Position numbers and translations under genes: made by a program
Notes under the pieces: generated by a model
Databases searched by the model: none
Seen by the model: the letters and a program-made list of their open reading frames with translations, nothing else
Told to the model about the DNA's origin: nothing
Shown here: one piece after another, positions 9,147 through 16,953 of the stretch
Position numbering within the stretch: position 1 is the stretch's first letter
Layout: every line of letters starts with the position of its first letter
Assembly: GCF_000720635.1 (NCBI RefSeq)
Contig: NZ_JOCF01000001.1
Location: 186,001 to 250,000 of the forward strand
Direction: 5' to 3'
Length of the DNA: 64,000 nucleotides
Source of the DNA: Streptomyces sp. NRRL WC-3742
GTDB lineage: Bacteria > Actinomycetota > Actinomycetes > Streptomycetales > Streptomycetaceae

Positions 9147-9866
9147 ATGGCTGAGATCATCGGAGTGATCGAGCGACTCTGGCGCTACCCCGTGAAATCC
9201 ACCGGCGGCGAGCGGCTCGACTCCGTCGAGGTGGACGTGCGCGGCCTGGCCGGCGACCGTCTCTACGCCGTCCGCGACGCGGCCGGCCGGCTCGGCTCGG
9301 GCAAGAGCACTCCCCGGCGGTTCCGCCGGATGGACGGCCTGCTGCGACTGTCCGCCCGACTCGGCCACCGGATCGACGGGCCCGAACTGTTCGACCCGCT
9401 CGGCCGCCGGGTCGGCGACCCGGCCGCCTTCCTGCGCGCCTACCTCCAGCGCCCGGACGTCGAACTCGCCCGCGAGGACGGCGTTTCGCACTTCGACGAC
9501 CTGCCGGTCAGCCTGCTCACCACCGCCACCCTGGACTGGCTGCGCGAGGCCGTCCCGTTCACGGCCGTGGACGAGCGGCGGTTCCGGCCGAACATCGTGC
9601 TGCGCACCCCGCCGGGCACGCCGCCGTTCGTCGAGGACGAATGGTTCGGCCGCGAGGCGCACGGCGAGGCGCCGGACAGCGCCCGGCTGGCGTTCGTCCG
9701 CTCCAGCGAGCGCTGTTCGATGACCGCCGCGCCGCAGCCGGGGCTGCCGCACGCCCCGGAGATCCTCAAGGCGATCGTGCACGCCCACGACGGGCGGCTG
9801 GACGTGCTCGCCGAGGTGGCGGCGCCGGGGCGGCTGCGGCTGGGCGACCGGCTCGTCCTCGGCTGA
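9147..9866 (+). CDS. MOSC domain-containing protein
   Basis: 239 aa. The N-terminal MOSC beta-barrel domain begins at IERLWRYPVKSTGGE, followed by the MOSC core with RFRPNIVL and a conserved ERCSM Cys near residue 193. MOSC proteins handle molybdenum-cofactor-linked sulfur or reduce N-hydroxylated compounds in the YiiM/YcbX/mARC groups. This is a YcbX-like stand-alone form without a ferredoxin domain. No Moco gene is nearby. Confidence 0.88.
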   Translation: MAEIIGVIERLWRYPVKSTGGERLDSVEVDVRGLAGDRLYAVRDAAGRLGSGKSTPRRFRRMDGLLRLSARLGHRIDGPELFDPLGRRVGDPAAFLRAYLQRPDVELAREDGVSHFDDLPVSLLTTATLDWLREAVPFTAVDERRFRPNIVLRTPPGTPPFVEDEWFGREAHGEAPDSARLAFVRSSERCSMTAAPQPGLPHAPEILKAIVHAHDGRLDVLAEVAAPGRLRLGDRLVLG

Positions 9867-9934
9867 TCGCCACTCCGGTACACGGTTCGTCAACAACGCA
9901 TTCCGGTTGACTACTTGACCTATCTGCGCCCATG

Positions 9935-9956
9935 CTGTCTTACTGTCGTAAGACAG
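9935..9956. promoter_or_regulatory. Palindromic operator of the GntR/ABC operon
   Basis: Perfect 9-bp inverted repeat CTGTCTTAC-tgtc-GTAAGACAG, 11 bases before the GntR start. A TTGACC at 9915-9920 is positioned so that the -10 region would fall inside the palindrome, consistent with autorepression by the GntR protein. Confidence 0.7.
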
Positions 9957-9967
9957 GAGAACAGGTT

Positions 9968-10360
9968 GTGATCGAGTTCGTCCTCGACGGCCGCTCACGG
10001 GTGGCCACCTACATGCAGCTCGTGCTGCAGGTGAAGCAGGCGCTGCGGGTCGGGCTGGCCGAGCCCGGCGACCAGCTGCCGAAGGTGCGCGACGTGGCGC
10101 GGACCTTGGCGATCAACCCCAACACCGTCCTGAAGGCTTACCGGGAGCTGGAGTTGGAGGGGCTGGCCGAGGGCCGGCCGGGGGTGGGGACCTTCCTGGT
10201 CGGCACCCTGGCCGGGCCCGCACTGGCCAACCAGGCCGAGCTGCGCGAGGACCTGGTCGTCTGGCTGCACAAGGCCGAGGCGGCCGGGCTCGCGCACGAG
10301 GACATCGCCGCGCTGATCGACACCACGATGCGAGCCACGCTCAATTGGGGGAAGACATGA
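9968..10360 (+). CDS. GntR family regulator, YtrA subfamily
   Basis: 130 aa. The N-terminal winged HTH (VATYMQLVLQVKQALRVG, LPKVRDVARTLAINPNTVLKAYREL) is followed by a short helical tail, as in YtrA regulators that control neighbouring ABC transporters. GTG at 9968 follows AGGAG; a longer frame would start inside the operator. The stop overlaps the ABC ATPase start by 4 bases. The palindrome at 9935-9956 is its likely binding site. Confidence 0.9.
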   Translation: MIEFVLDGRSRVATYMQLVLQVKQALRVGLAEPGDQLPKVRDVARTLAINPNTVLKAYRELELEGLAEGRPGVGTFLVGTLAGPALANQAELREDLVVWLHKAEAAGLAHEDIAALIDTTMRATLNWGKT

Positions 10361-11247
10361 CGGAAATCGCCTTGCAGGCGCAAGGATTGGGAAAGCGGTA
10401 CGGCAAGTCCTGGGCACTGGAGGGCTGTTCATTCGACCTCCCGGCCGGCTGCATCGCCGCGCTGGTCGGCCCGAACGGCGCCGGCAAGTCCACCCTGCTG
10501 CACCTGGCGGTCGGGCTGCTGCAGCCGGACGCCGGGCAGGTGCGGGTGTTCGGACAGGACCCCCGGGGCGGCGCCGAGGTGATGGCCGACATCGGCTTCG
10601 TCGCCCAGGACACCCCGCTCTACCGGGAGTTCAGCGGCGAGGACCTGATCACCATGGGCGGCAAGCTCAACCGGCGCTGGGAGCCCGCCACCGCGCGGGA
10701 CCGGCTCAGCCGGCTCGACATCCCGCTCGACCGGCCGGTGGGCAAGCTCTCCGGAGGCCAGCGCGCCCAGGTGGCGCTGGCGCTGGCCCTCGCCAAGCAG
10801 CCCCGGCTGCTACTCCTGGACGAGCCGGTGGCGGCGCTCGACCCGCTGGCGCGGCACGCCTTCATGCAGGAACTGATGGGCGCCGTCGCCGAGTTCGGCA
10901 CGACCGTGCTGCTCTCCTCGCACCTGCTCGCCGACCTGGAGCGGGTCTGCGACCACCTGATGCTGCTGAACCGCTCGCACGTCCAACTCGTGGGCGCAGC
11001 CGATGAGTTGCTGGCCGAGCACTGCACGCTGGTCGGCCCCCGGGTGGGCCCCGGGCCGGTGCCGGGCGTGGCCTCGGTGATCCAGGCCGGGCACACCGAC
11101 CGGCAGTCCACGCTGCTGGTGCGCACCGACGGCCCGGTGGACGAGAGCGTCTGGTCCGTCCACCCGATCACCCTCGAAGACCTCGTCCTCGCCTACCTGG
11201 GCGCGGGCGACACCCGCAACCCGCTCTCCGCGGAGGTGACCGCATGA
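10357..11247 (+). CDS. ABC transporter ATP-binding protein
   Basis: 296-aa ATPase. Walker A is GPNGAGKST (38-46), the signature LSGGQ is near 131 and Walker B is LLLLDEP. The C-terminal 60 residues form a small extra domain typical of ABC-2 drug or bacteriocin-type exporters. It is translationally coupled to GntR (ATGA at 10357) and to the permease. The substrate is unknown; YtrA-type operons usually answer cell-envelope stress. Confidence 0.92.
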   Translation: MTEIALQAQGLGKRYGKSWALEGCSFDLPAGCIAALVGPNGAGKSTLLHLAVGLLQPDAGQVRVFGQDPRGGAEVMADIGFVAQDTPLYREFSGEDLITMGGKLNRRWEPATARDRLSRLDIPLDRPVGKLSGGQRAQVALALALAKQPRLLLLDEPVAALDPLARHAFMQELMGAVAEFGTTVLLSSHLLADLERVCDHLMLLNRSHVQLVGAADELLAEHCTLVGPRVGPGPVPGVASVIQAGHTDRQSTLLVRTDGPVDESVWSVHPITLEDLVLAYLGAGDTRNPLSAEVTA

Positions 11248-12236
11248 CCTGGCTGATCTGGCGCCAGCACCGCAAGCAGCTCCTGTGGATGCTCGTCACC
11301 CTGGCCGCGCTGGCCGCGGTGATGGTGCCCACGGGCCTCGCGATGCGCGGCACCTTCCACGACCTCGGGCTCGCCGACTGCCTCGGCAAGCTCGGCCACG
11401 CCACCATGACGCAGGACAGCGGCAGCTGCGAACGGCTCGCCCAGCGCTTCGACAACAAGTACGGCGGGCTGCTCTACGCGGCCATCCTGCTCCTGCTGCT
11501 GCCCGCGCTGGTCGGCCTCTTCCTCGGCGCGCCGATGGTCGCCCGCGAGGTGGAGAACGGCACGCACCGGATGGTGTGGACCCAGGGGATCAGCCGGCGG
11601 CAGTGGGCACTCTCCAAGTTCGCCCTGGTGGGCGGCGTTTCGGTCCTGCTGGCGGTGGTCTACGCACTCGGCGTGGCCTGGTGGATCGAGCCTCTGGCGA
11701 CCGCCGGGCCGGGGCGGCTCAGCTACATGCTCTTCGACGTGCAGGGTGCCACGCCGGTCGCCTACACGCTGTTCGCGGTGGCCCTGGGCGTGTACGTGGG
11801 CACGGCCACCCGCAGGGTGCTGCCGGCCATGGGCATCTCACTGGCCGCGTTCGCCGTGGTGCGCGTCCTGGTCGAGACCGTGGTGCGGCCGAGCCTCCTG
11901 CCGGCGAAGACGGTGACGTACGCGGCGGACAGCGGGCTGCTCCCCAACCGGCTGTCCGGGGACTGGGTGTTCAGCCAGACTGTGCGCGACGGCACCGGGG
12001 CGACCGTGCTCAACGACGGCGTCATCGGCTGCCCGCCGCCCGGGAGCCAGGCGGCCGCCGACTGCGGCAGGAACATGGCCGAGCACGGCATGGGCAACGG
12101 GCCCTACACCAACGTGCTGGAGTACCAGCCCTCGGACCGGTTCTGGACCTTCCAGGCGATCGAGTCGGGGATCTTCCTGGCCCTGACGGCGCTGCTGGTA
12201 CTGCTCGCGGTGCGGCAGATCCGGCGGATCTCGTAG
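11244..12236 (+). CDS. ABC-2 type transporter permease
   Basis: 330 aa with about six hydrophobic segments (around residues 14-35, 75-95, 125-148, 170-190, 200-220 and the C-terminal LALTALLVLLAVRQI). A Cys-containing extracellular loop lies between segments 1 and 2, and a large loop before the last segment contains two further Cys residues. MVAREVENGTHRMVWTQGIS is the usual ABC-2 cytoplasmic motif. It overlaps the ATPase stop by 4 bases and completes a three-gene operon. Confidence 0.88.
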   Translation: MTWLIWRQHRKQLLWMLVTLAALAAVMVPTGLAMRGTFHDLGLADCLGKLGHATMTQDSGSCERLAQRFDNKYGGLLYAAILLLLLPALVGLFLGAPMVAREVENGTHRMVWTQGISRRQWALSKFALVGGVSVLLAVVYALGVAWWIEPLATAGPGRLSYMLFDVQGATPVAYTLFAVALGVYVGTATRRVLPAMGISLAAFAVVRVLVETVVRPSLLPAKTVTYAADSGLLPNRLSGDWVFSQTVRDGTGATVLNDGVIGCPPPGSQAAADCGRNMAEHGMGNGPYTNVLEYQPSDRFWTFQAIESGIFLALTALLVLLAVRQIRRIS

Positions 12237-12303
12237 GCCGCCCGGCTCGGGCCTGCGGAAACCCACTTGCGGCCCTCACCTGGGCCGATGGAATCATCAT
12301 GCG

Positions 12304-12861
12304 ATGAGCACCATCATCAGAGAGATCCGGGCCGGGGACTGGGAACAGGTCAAGCAGATGCGGCTGGACGCGCTGCTCGACCCGGCCGCGGCCGTCGCCT
12401 TCCTCGAGACCCACGAGCAGGCGGCCGCCAGGCCCGACGAGTTCTGGCAGACCCGCGCCGCCAACGCCTCCGCAGGCGCCACCTCCGCCCGGCAGTTCGT
12501 CGCCGAGGCCGAGGACGGGCGCTGGCTCGGCACCATCACGGCGCTCGTCGAGCTGCCCGGCGGGGACGGCGCCCTCGGGGGCGACGTGATCGAGATCCCG
12601 CAGATCCACCTCGTCGGGGTCTTCGTCCGGCCCGAGGCGCGGGGCGCCGGGCTGCTCCAGGAGCTCGTGCGGGCGGCCTCGGAGTGGGCCTGGTCGCTGA
12701 GCGATCCGGAGATCCGGCGGGTGCGGCTGTTCGTCCACGAGGACAACGCCCGCGCCGAGGCTTCGTACGTCAAGGCGGGCTTCGCCGTGACCGGCCTGCG
12801 GCTGCCGGTGCCCGGGGACGCGACGCGGCAGGAGGTCGAGATGGAGGTGCTGCGGGGCTGA
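12304..12861 (+). CDS. GNAT family N-acetyltransferase
   Basis: 185-aa acetyl-CoA-dependent acyltransferase. The core LVGVFVRPEARGAGLLQELV contains the V-x-x-x-x-R/Q-G-x-G/A acetyl-CoA loop, and NARAEASYVKAGFAVTG is the C-terminal motif. There is no clear Shine-Dalgarno, so translation may start leaderless at ATG 12304. Substrate unknown. Confidence 0.85.
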   Translation: MSTIIREIRAGDWEQVKQMRLDALLDPAAAVAFLETHEQAAARPDEFWQTRAANASAGATSARQFVAEAEDGRWLGTITALVELPGGDGALGGDVIEIPQIHLVGVFVRPEARGAGLLQELVRAASEWAWSLSDPEIRRVRLFVHEDNARAEASYVKAGFAVTGLRLPVPGDATRQEVEMEVLRG

Positions 12862-12877
12862 GCGCCCGTGGCAGCGG

Positions 12878-12903
12878 GAGGGGCCGCCTTCGGGCGGCCC
12901 CTC
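12878..12903. terminator. Bidirectional hairpin with TTCG loop
   Basis: GAGGGGCCGCC-ttcg-GGCGGCCCCTC, an 11-bp perfect stem with a stable tetraloop between convergent acetyltransferase and VOC genes. Confidence 0.8.
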
Positions 12904-12917
12904 GGCACGGACAGACC

Positions 12918-13286
12918 CTAGCCCCGGACCAGGCAGAACGGGTGCCCGGCGGGGTCCGCGTAGACCCGCCAGCCGCCCGCGTCGTGCAGGCGGACGGCGC
13001 CGAGGGCGAGCACCTGGCGCTCGGCCTCGTCGAGGTCGGCCACGTCGACGTCGAGGTGGGCCTGCTGGGGATGCTCGGCGGAGGGCCACCGCGGGGGCCG
13101 GTGGTCGGCGACCTGCTGGAAGCAGAGCACCGTGCCGCCGTCCAGGTGAAGGGTGGACCAGGACGGGTGGAGCGTCCAGCGGGCGTCTGGGCGGTCCACC
13201 TCTCCGCCGAGCAGGGCGGCGTAGAAGCGGGCGAGCGCGGCCGGCTCGGAACAGTCGATCACCAGGCACTGCAGCTTGCCGATCAC
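12918..13286 (-). CDS. VOC superfamily (glyoxalase-like) protein
   Basis: 122 aa, one glyoxalase/bleomycin-resistance-type domain: LVIDCSEPAALARFYAALLG at the start, AHLDVDVADLDEAERQVLALG in the middle and YADPAGHPFCLV at the end. VOC proteins bind a metal with His/Glu residues, and homologues of this short type include extradiol-like and antibiotic-binding members. GTG at 13286 follows AGGAG. Substrate not predictable. Confidence 0.85.
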   Translation of the reverse strand: MIGKLQCLVIDCSEPAALARFYAALLGGEVDRPDARWTLHPSWSTLHLDGGTVLCFQQVADHRPPRWPSAEHPQQAHLDVDVADLDEAERQVLALGAVRLHDAGGWRVYADPAGHPFCLVRG

Positions 13287-13415
13287 GGGTCTCCTCGCGG
13301 GGGTTCGGGCGTAGCGGCTGGGAATTCTGGCACCGCCGGCACGCTCGCGCACCGGGTTATCCGGCTCGTCAGACGCTCGGGCCGGGCCGGACGGCGTGGA
13401 TATGATCCGACGATC

Positions 13416-14054
13416 ATGGTGGATGACAGGTTCTGGCAGCGGCTGGACGACGTACGGCGTGAGCGCGGATTCCTCACGCCCGCCGAGACGATGGCGCTCG
13501 TGCGGCACGAGGTCTCCGTGCTCGACCCGTTCTCGGTGCTGGTGTCGCGCTGGGCCCGCCTGGGCCCGGACACCGTGCTGTACCCGGGCGCGACGATCGA
13601 GTGCGACGAGCGCAGCCGGTGCGAACTCGGGCCCGGGAGCGTCCTGTACGGCGGCGCCCGGCTCGTCGCGAGCGGCGGCGGGCGGATCGCCGTCGGCCGC
13701 GGCGCGCTGATCGGCGAGGGCGGCGCCCGGATCACGGCCCAGGGTGCCGACCGGATCCACGTCGGCGACCGCACCAGGGTCTCCAACGGCGCGGAGCTGA
13801 CCGGCAGTTGCCGCATCGGCGACGGCGCGCAGGTGCTGGGGCCGATCTCCGTGCGCGACGTCGAACTGGCCGCCGGCGACGCCCACACCCACCCCGACCC
13901 CGACCGGCGCGGCGGTGTGCTGAAGGGCTACGGCCGCGCGCACGGGCTGCGCGTCGGCCGGGGCGAAGTCCTCAACGGCGCCGGGGACTTCCACGCCGCC
14001 CCGCTCGAACGCCAGCGCGCCTACCATCCGGACGCACCCCGGCTGCCGCACTGA
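13416..14054 (+). CDS. Left-handed beta-helix (hexapeptide-repeat-like) protein
   Basis: 212 aa, unrecognised family. After a 45-residue helical start (VDDRFWQRLDDVRRERG) the sequence becomes a series of hexapeptide-like turns: DTVLYPGATIECDE, ELGPGSVLYGG, IAVGRGALIGEGG, IHVGDRTRVSNGAE, RIGDGAQVLGPISV. This pattern forms a left-handed parallel beta-helix, as in LpxA/GlmU-type acyltransferases and carbonic-anhydrase-like proteins. No catalytic His could be assigned with confidence. The ATG is at 13416. Confidence 0.75.
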   Translation: MVDDRFWQRLDDVRRERGFLTPAETMALVRHEVSVLDPFSVLVSRWARLGPDTVLYPGATIECDERSRCELGPGSVLYGGARLVASGGGRIAVGRGALIGEGGARITAQGADRIHVGDRTRVSNGAELTGSCRIGDGAQVLGPISVRDVELAAGDAHTHPDPDRRGGVLKGYGRAHGLRVGRGEVLNGAGDFHAAPLERQRAYHPDAPRLPH

Positions 14055-14064
14055 GCGCCGCCCG

Positions 14065-14997
14065 TCACCGCAGCGCGCTGCGGTACCTGCCGGGGGCCAC
14101 GCCGTGCTGGCGCTTGAAGGCGTGCGAGAAGGCGAACTCCGAGGCGTAGCCCACCCGGGAGGCCAGGGCGCCCAGCGGGAGTTCGGATTCGCGCAGCAGT
14201 CGGGCGGCCAGGGCCATGCGCCACCAGGTGACGTACGCGAGCGGCGTCCGTCCGACGGTCGCGGTGAACCGGCGGGCGAAGGCGGCGCGGGAGAGGCGGG
14301 CCTCGGCGGCGAGCGCCTCGACCGTCCAGGCGCGGCCCGGTTCGGCGTGGACGGCCTGGAGGGCGCGGGCGAGCGCGGGATCGGCGAGCGCGGAGGCCCA
14401 GCCCTCGCCCGTCCCGTCGGCGAGGCCCTGCTGCGACCAGGCGCGCAGGATGAACAGCAGCAGCATGTCGAGCAGCGCCGGGACGACGGCCGCCGCGCCC
14501 GGGCGGGGGTTCTCCAGCTCGCCGGCGAGGATCCCGACGGCCGCCCGCAGTTCCGGGTGCCGCCCGTCGGCGGCCGGCAGGTGCAGCACGTCCGGGACGT
14601 CGGCCAGCAGCGGGTGGGCGTGCAGCGGGTCGAGCTGGTAGGCGCCGCAGAGGGTGACGGTGTCCGAGGGGAGCTCCGGCCGCATCGGCTCGCCCGGCTC
14701 CTCGCAGCGCGGCTCGGCGACCGGCGTACCGGGGGCGTCGGCGAGGGAGTGCCCGGTGCCGCGGGCGAGGAACAGCACGTCCCCGGTGGACAGTTGGAGC
14801 GGCTCACCGGTCTGCGGCAGCAGCCAGCACCGGCCGCGCAGGATCACCTGGAAGCCCGCGCCCGGCGCCCCCGGGAAGCGCTGCCCCCACGGTGCCCGCC
14901 AGGCGACCCGCGCCGAGCGCGGCTCGCCCGTCCGCAGGGTCGCGATCACGTCGCTCAGCACGTCCACAGCCGTGTCCCTGCCCGTGTCCCCGCTCAT
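14065..14997 (-). CDS. AraC family transcriptional regulator (cupin type)
   Basis: 310 aa. The N-terminal cupin-like domain (about 1-190: LLPQTGEPLQLSTGDVLFLARGTGHSL) is followed by a C-terminal pair of HTHs (about 205-310: WTVEALAAEARLSRAAFARRF and LPLGALASRVGYASEFAFSHAFKRQHG). It is divergent from the SDR gene at 15091, with 93 bases between starts. AraC/cupin plus NmrA-type reductase pairs are common, so it most likely controls that gene. ATG 14997 is preferred; a GTG lies 12 bases upstream. Confidence 0.9.
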   Translation of the reverse strand: MSGDTGRDTAVDVLSDVIATLRTGEPRSARVAWRAPWGQRFPGAPGAGFQVILRGRCWLLPQTGEPLQLSTGDVLFLARGTGHSLADAPGTPVAEPRCEEPGEPMRPELPSDTVTLCGAYQLDPLHAHPLLADVPDVLHLPAADGRHPELRAAVGILAGELENPRPGAAAVVPALLDMLLLFILRAWSQQGLADGTGEGWASALADPALARALQAVHAEPGRAWTVEALAAEARLSRAAFARRFTATVGRTPLAYVTWWRMALAARLLRESELPLGALASRVGYASEFAFSHAFKRQHGVAPGRYRSALR

Positions 14998-15090
14998 GTC
15001 CCCGTTCACGTGGACGACCGTAGACGATCGCGCAGGAAGGCGAGATCCGTACGCATGGGCCGCCCGGCGGCGCCCGCCTACGGTCGGGGC

Positions 15091-15951
15091 ATGACGACGA
15101 AGCGAAGTGACGATGTGTCGACCGTCCTGGTGACGGGTGCCTCCGGGGTGGTCGGGAGCCAGGTGGTGGCGCAGCTGGCGGCCGCCGGGGTCCGGGTGCG
15201 GGCCCTGACCAGGGACGGCGAGCGGGCGCGGCGGGCGGGGTTCGTCCAGGGCGACCTGCGCCGCCCGGAGACCCTGCGGGAGGCGGCGCGCGGGGCCGAC
15301 GCGGCCTTCCTGGTGTGGCCGCTGCCGATCGCCGGTGCGCGGGAGGCGGTGGAGGCGCTGGCCGCGGAGGTCGGGCGGGTGGTCTTCCTCTCCTCGGCGG
15401 CCGTCCGGGACGTTCCCGGGGCGGGGCCGCAGTCCCCCGGGCGTCCGGACGGGGAGGTGGAGGCGCTGCTCGCGCGCAGCGGGGTCGCGCACACCGCGCT
15501 GCGGCCGCACGGCTTCGCGGCGAACGCGCTGCGCTGGGCGGAGGAGATCCGCTCGGGCGGCGTCGTCCGGGGCTTCGGCGGGGAGGCCGCGCTGTGCCCG
15601 GTGGACGAGCGGGACATCGCGGCGGTGGCCGTCCGCGCGCTGACCGAGGACGGGCACGACGGCGCCCGCCACTACCTCACCGGGCCGGAGGCGATCACCC
15701 AGGCCGAGCAGGTCCGGATCATCGCCGAGGCCACGGGGTTGCCCGCCCGGTGGGAGGAGATCCCGCGCGGGGCGGCCCGGGAGCGGATGCTGGCGAGCGG
15801 CTGGCCGGCCGGGATCGTCGACGGCGCCCTCGACTTCCTCGGGGCGCGCATCGGCGATCCGGAGGCCGTCAGCGAGGCCGTCCCGGCCGTCACCGGCCGC
15901 CCGGCGCGCACCTTCCGTGACTGGGCGCGGGAGAACGCCGACCGTTTCTAG
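15091..15951 (+). CDS. NAD(P)-binding protein, NmrA/atypical SDR family
   Basis: 286 aa Rossmann-fold protein. VLVTGASGVVGSQVVAQL is the dinucleotide-binding loop at residues 12-29, followed by VRALTRDGERA. The middle part has VVFLSSAAVRD but no standard YxxxK catalytic pair, as in NmrA-like redox sensors and quinone reductases. It may be an enzyme or an NADP-binding regulator. Divergent from the AraC gene. Confidence 0.85.
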   Translation: MTTKRSDDVSTVLVTGASGVVGSQVVAQLAAAGVRVRALTRDGERARRAGFVQGDLRRPETLREAARGADAAFLVWPLPIAGAREAVEALAAEVGRVVFLSSAAVRDVPGAGPQSPGRPDGEVEALLARSGVAHTALRPHGFAANALRWAEEIRSGGVVRGFGGEAALCPVDERDIAAVAVRALTEDGHDGARHYLTGPEAITQAEQVRIIAEATGLPARWEEIPRGAARERMLASGWPAGIVDGALDFLGARIGDPEAVSEAVPAVTGRPARTFRDWARENADRF

Positions 15952-16107
15952 GGCCTGCCCCCGGGGAGCGGTTCGAGGATCAACTCGGCGGCGCGGGCGA
16001 GGACTTCGGCGCGGGTGAAGCCGTGGTGGTCGGCGGGGAGGAAGTGGTGGCCGATGGTGAGGCAGTAGAGCAGCGGGCAGCGGGCCTCGACCTCGGCGGG
16101 GTCGGGC
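15948..16107 (-). pseudogene. 3' fragment of a lost gene, TetR C-terminus-like
   Basis: A minus-strand frame with strongly biased third positions encodes about 52 residues containing CLTIGHHFLPADHH and FTRAEVLARAAELIL, ending with its own TAG at 15948. Upstream it runs straight into the stop codon of the intact TetR gene at 16108 in another frame and has no start. The text resembles a regulator's C-terminus, but I cannot name the family securely. It is probably the surviving end of a deleted gene. Confidence 0.45.
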
Positions 16108-16827
16108 TCAGCCCTCGTCGATGAGCCGCTGGACCCCGTCCAGGATGCACCCGAGGCCGAACTCCAGCGGATCCACCGGGTCCGGCCCGAAGGCGCCGCC
16201 CGCGACGGCCCGGGTGAAGCTCGGGAAGCGGTCGGCGTTGCGCTCGAGCACCTCACCGGCAAGGCGGTCCCACTCGCGGCTGTGCTCCTCGTCGAAGTCC
16301 ATCCGCTGCTGCGCGATCGTCCGGACGAGCCCGGCGACCAGCAGGAAGACCCGGTGCCGCTCGACCGCGCTCAGGCCCGTGGGCTCCAGGGCGGCGAGCG
16401 CGGCCTCCAGCCAGCCGATCTGCCGGGGGCCCATGAGCTGACGGCGCATGGCGGTCGCCGCCAGCAGCCAGGGGTGGGCGCGGTTGACGCCCTCGGAGGC
16501 GCGGGCCCAGGCGGTGATCCGCTCCCGCCAGCCCTCGCCGGCCGCCGCCAGGTCGGGCACCTCGGCGAGCACGTCCTCGACCATCAGCTCGACGAGTTCG
16601 GCCTTGCCCGGCACGTAGCGGTAGAGCGCCATCGCGGACACCCCGAGTTCCGCGCCCACCTTGCCCATCGAGACCGCCTCCAGCCCCTCGGCGTCGGCGA
16701 TCGCCACCGCGCTCGCGGCGATCCGCTGCGGGGTGAGGCTCGGCTTGGGGCCCCGGGTCGGCCGGCCCTGCTCGCCCCACAGCAGCGCGATGCCCGCGCG
16801 CAGGTCACGCGGCTTCTCCTTGGCCAT
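16108..16827 (-). CDS. TetR/AcrR family regulator with TetR_C-type domain
   Basis: 239 aa. The HTH is at about residues 28-75 (TPQRIAASAVAIADAEGLEAVSMGKVGAELG, ALYRYVPGKAELVELM). The C-terminal domain matches the classical TetR_C layout (W.A.ASEGVNRAHPWLL, FGLGCILDGVQRLI), which usually binds tetracycline-like or small aromatic ligands. ATG 16827 follows GGAG. Divergent from the alpha/beta hydrolase gene, with an operator-like palindrome between them. Confidence 0.9.
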   Translation of the reverse strand: MAKEKPRDLRAGIALLWGEQGRPTRGPKPSLTPQRIAASAVAIADAEGLEAVSMGKVGAELGVSAMALYRYVPGKAELVELMVEDVLAEVPDLAAAGEGWRERITAWARASEGVNRAHPWLLAATAMRRQLMGPRQIGWLEAALAALEPTGLSAVERHRVFLLVAGLVRTIAQQRMDFDEEHSREWDRLAGEVLERNADRFPSFTRAVAGGAFGPDPVDPLEFGLGCILDGVQRLIDEG

Positions 16828-16877
16828 CTCCGGCTCCCCTTCCCTCTTCTGCTTCCCTCTGCTTCCGGCGGCGCCCG

Positions 16878-16906
16878 TTGACGCGACCCGGAACTGTGTA
16901 TACCTT
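16878..16906 (+). promoter_or_regulatory. Predicted promoter of the alpha/beta hydrolase gene
   Basis: TTGACG at 16878-16883, then 17 bases, then TACCTT at 16901-16906. The -10 lies inside the palindrome at 16895-16913, so repressor binding would block it. Confidence 0.5.
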
Positions 16907-16913
16907 AAACACA
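16895..16913. promoter_or_regulatory. Candidate TetR operator
   Basis: TGTGTATA-cct-TAAACACA, an inverted repeat of 8-base half sites with one mismatch, placed between the divergent TetR and hydrolase genes. Confidence 0.6.
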
Positions 16914-16953
16914 TCGGAACTGCTGATGCACTAAACAGTTTGGGGGATACACC

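Noticed and set aside
12918..14807. Long minus-strand frame joining VOC and AraC regions
   Set aside because: Only the first 122 codons (VOC) are real. The rest is antisense to the beta-helix gene and out of frame with AraC.
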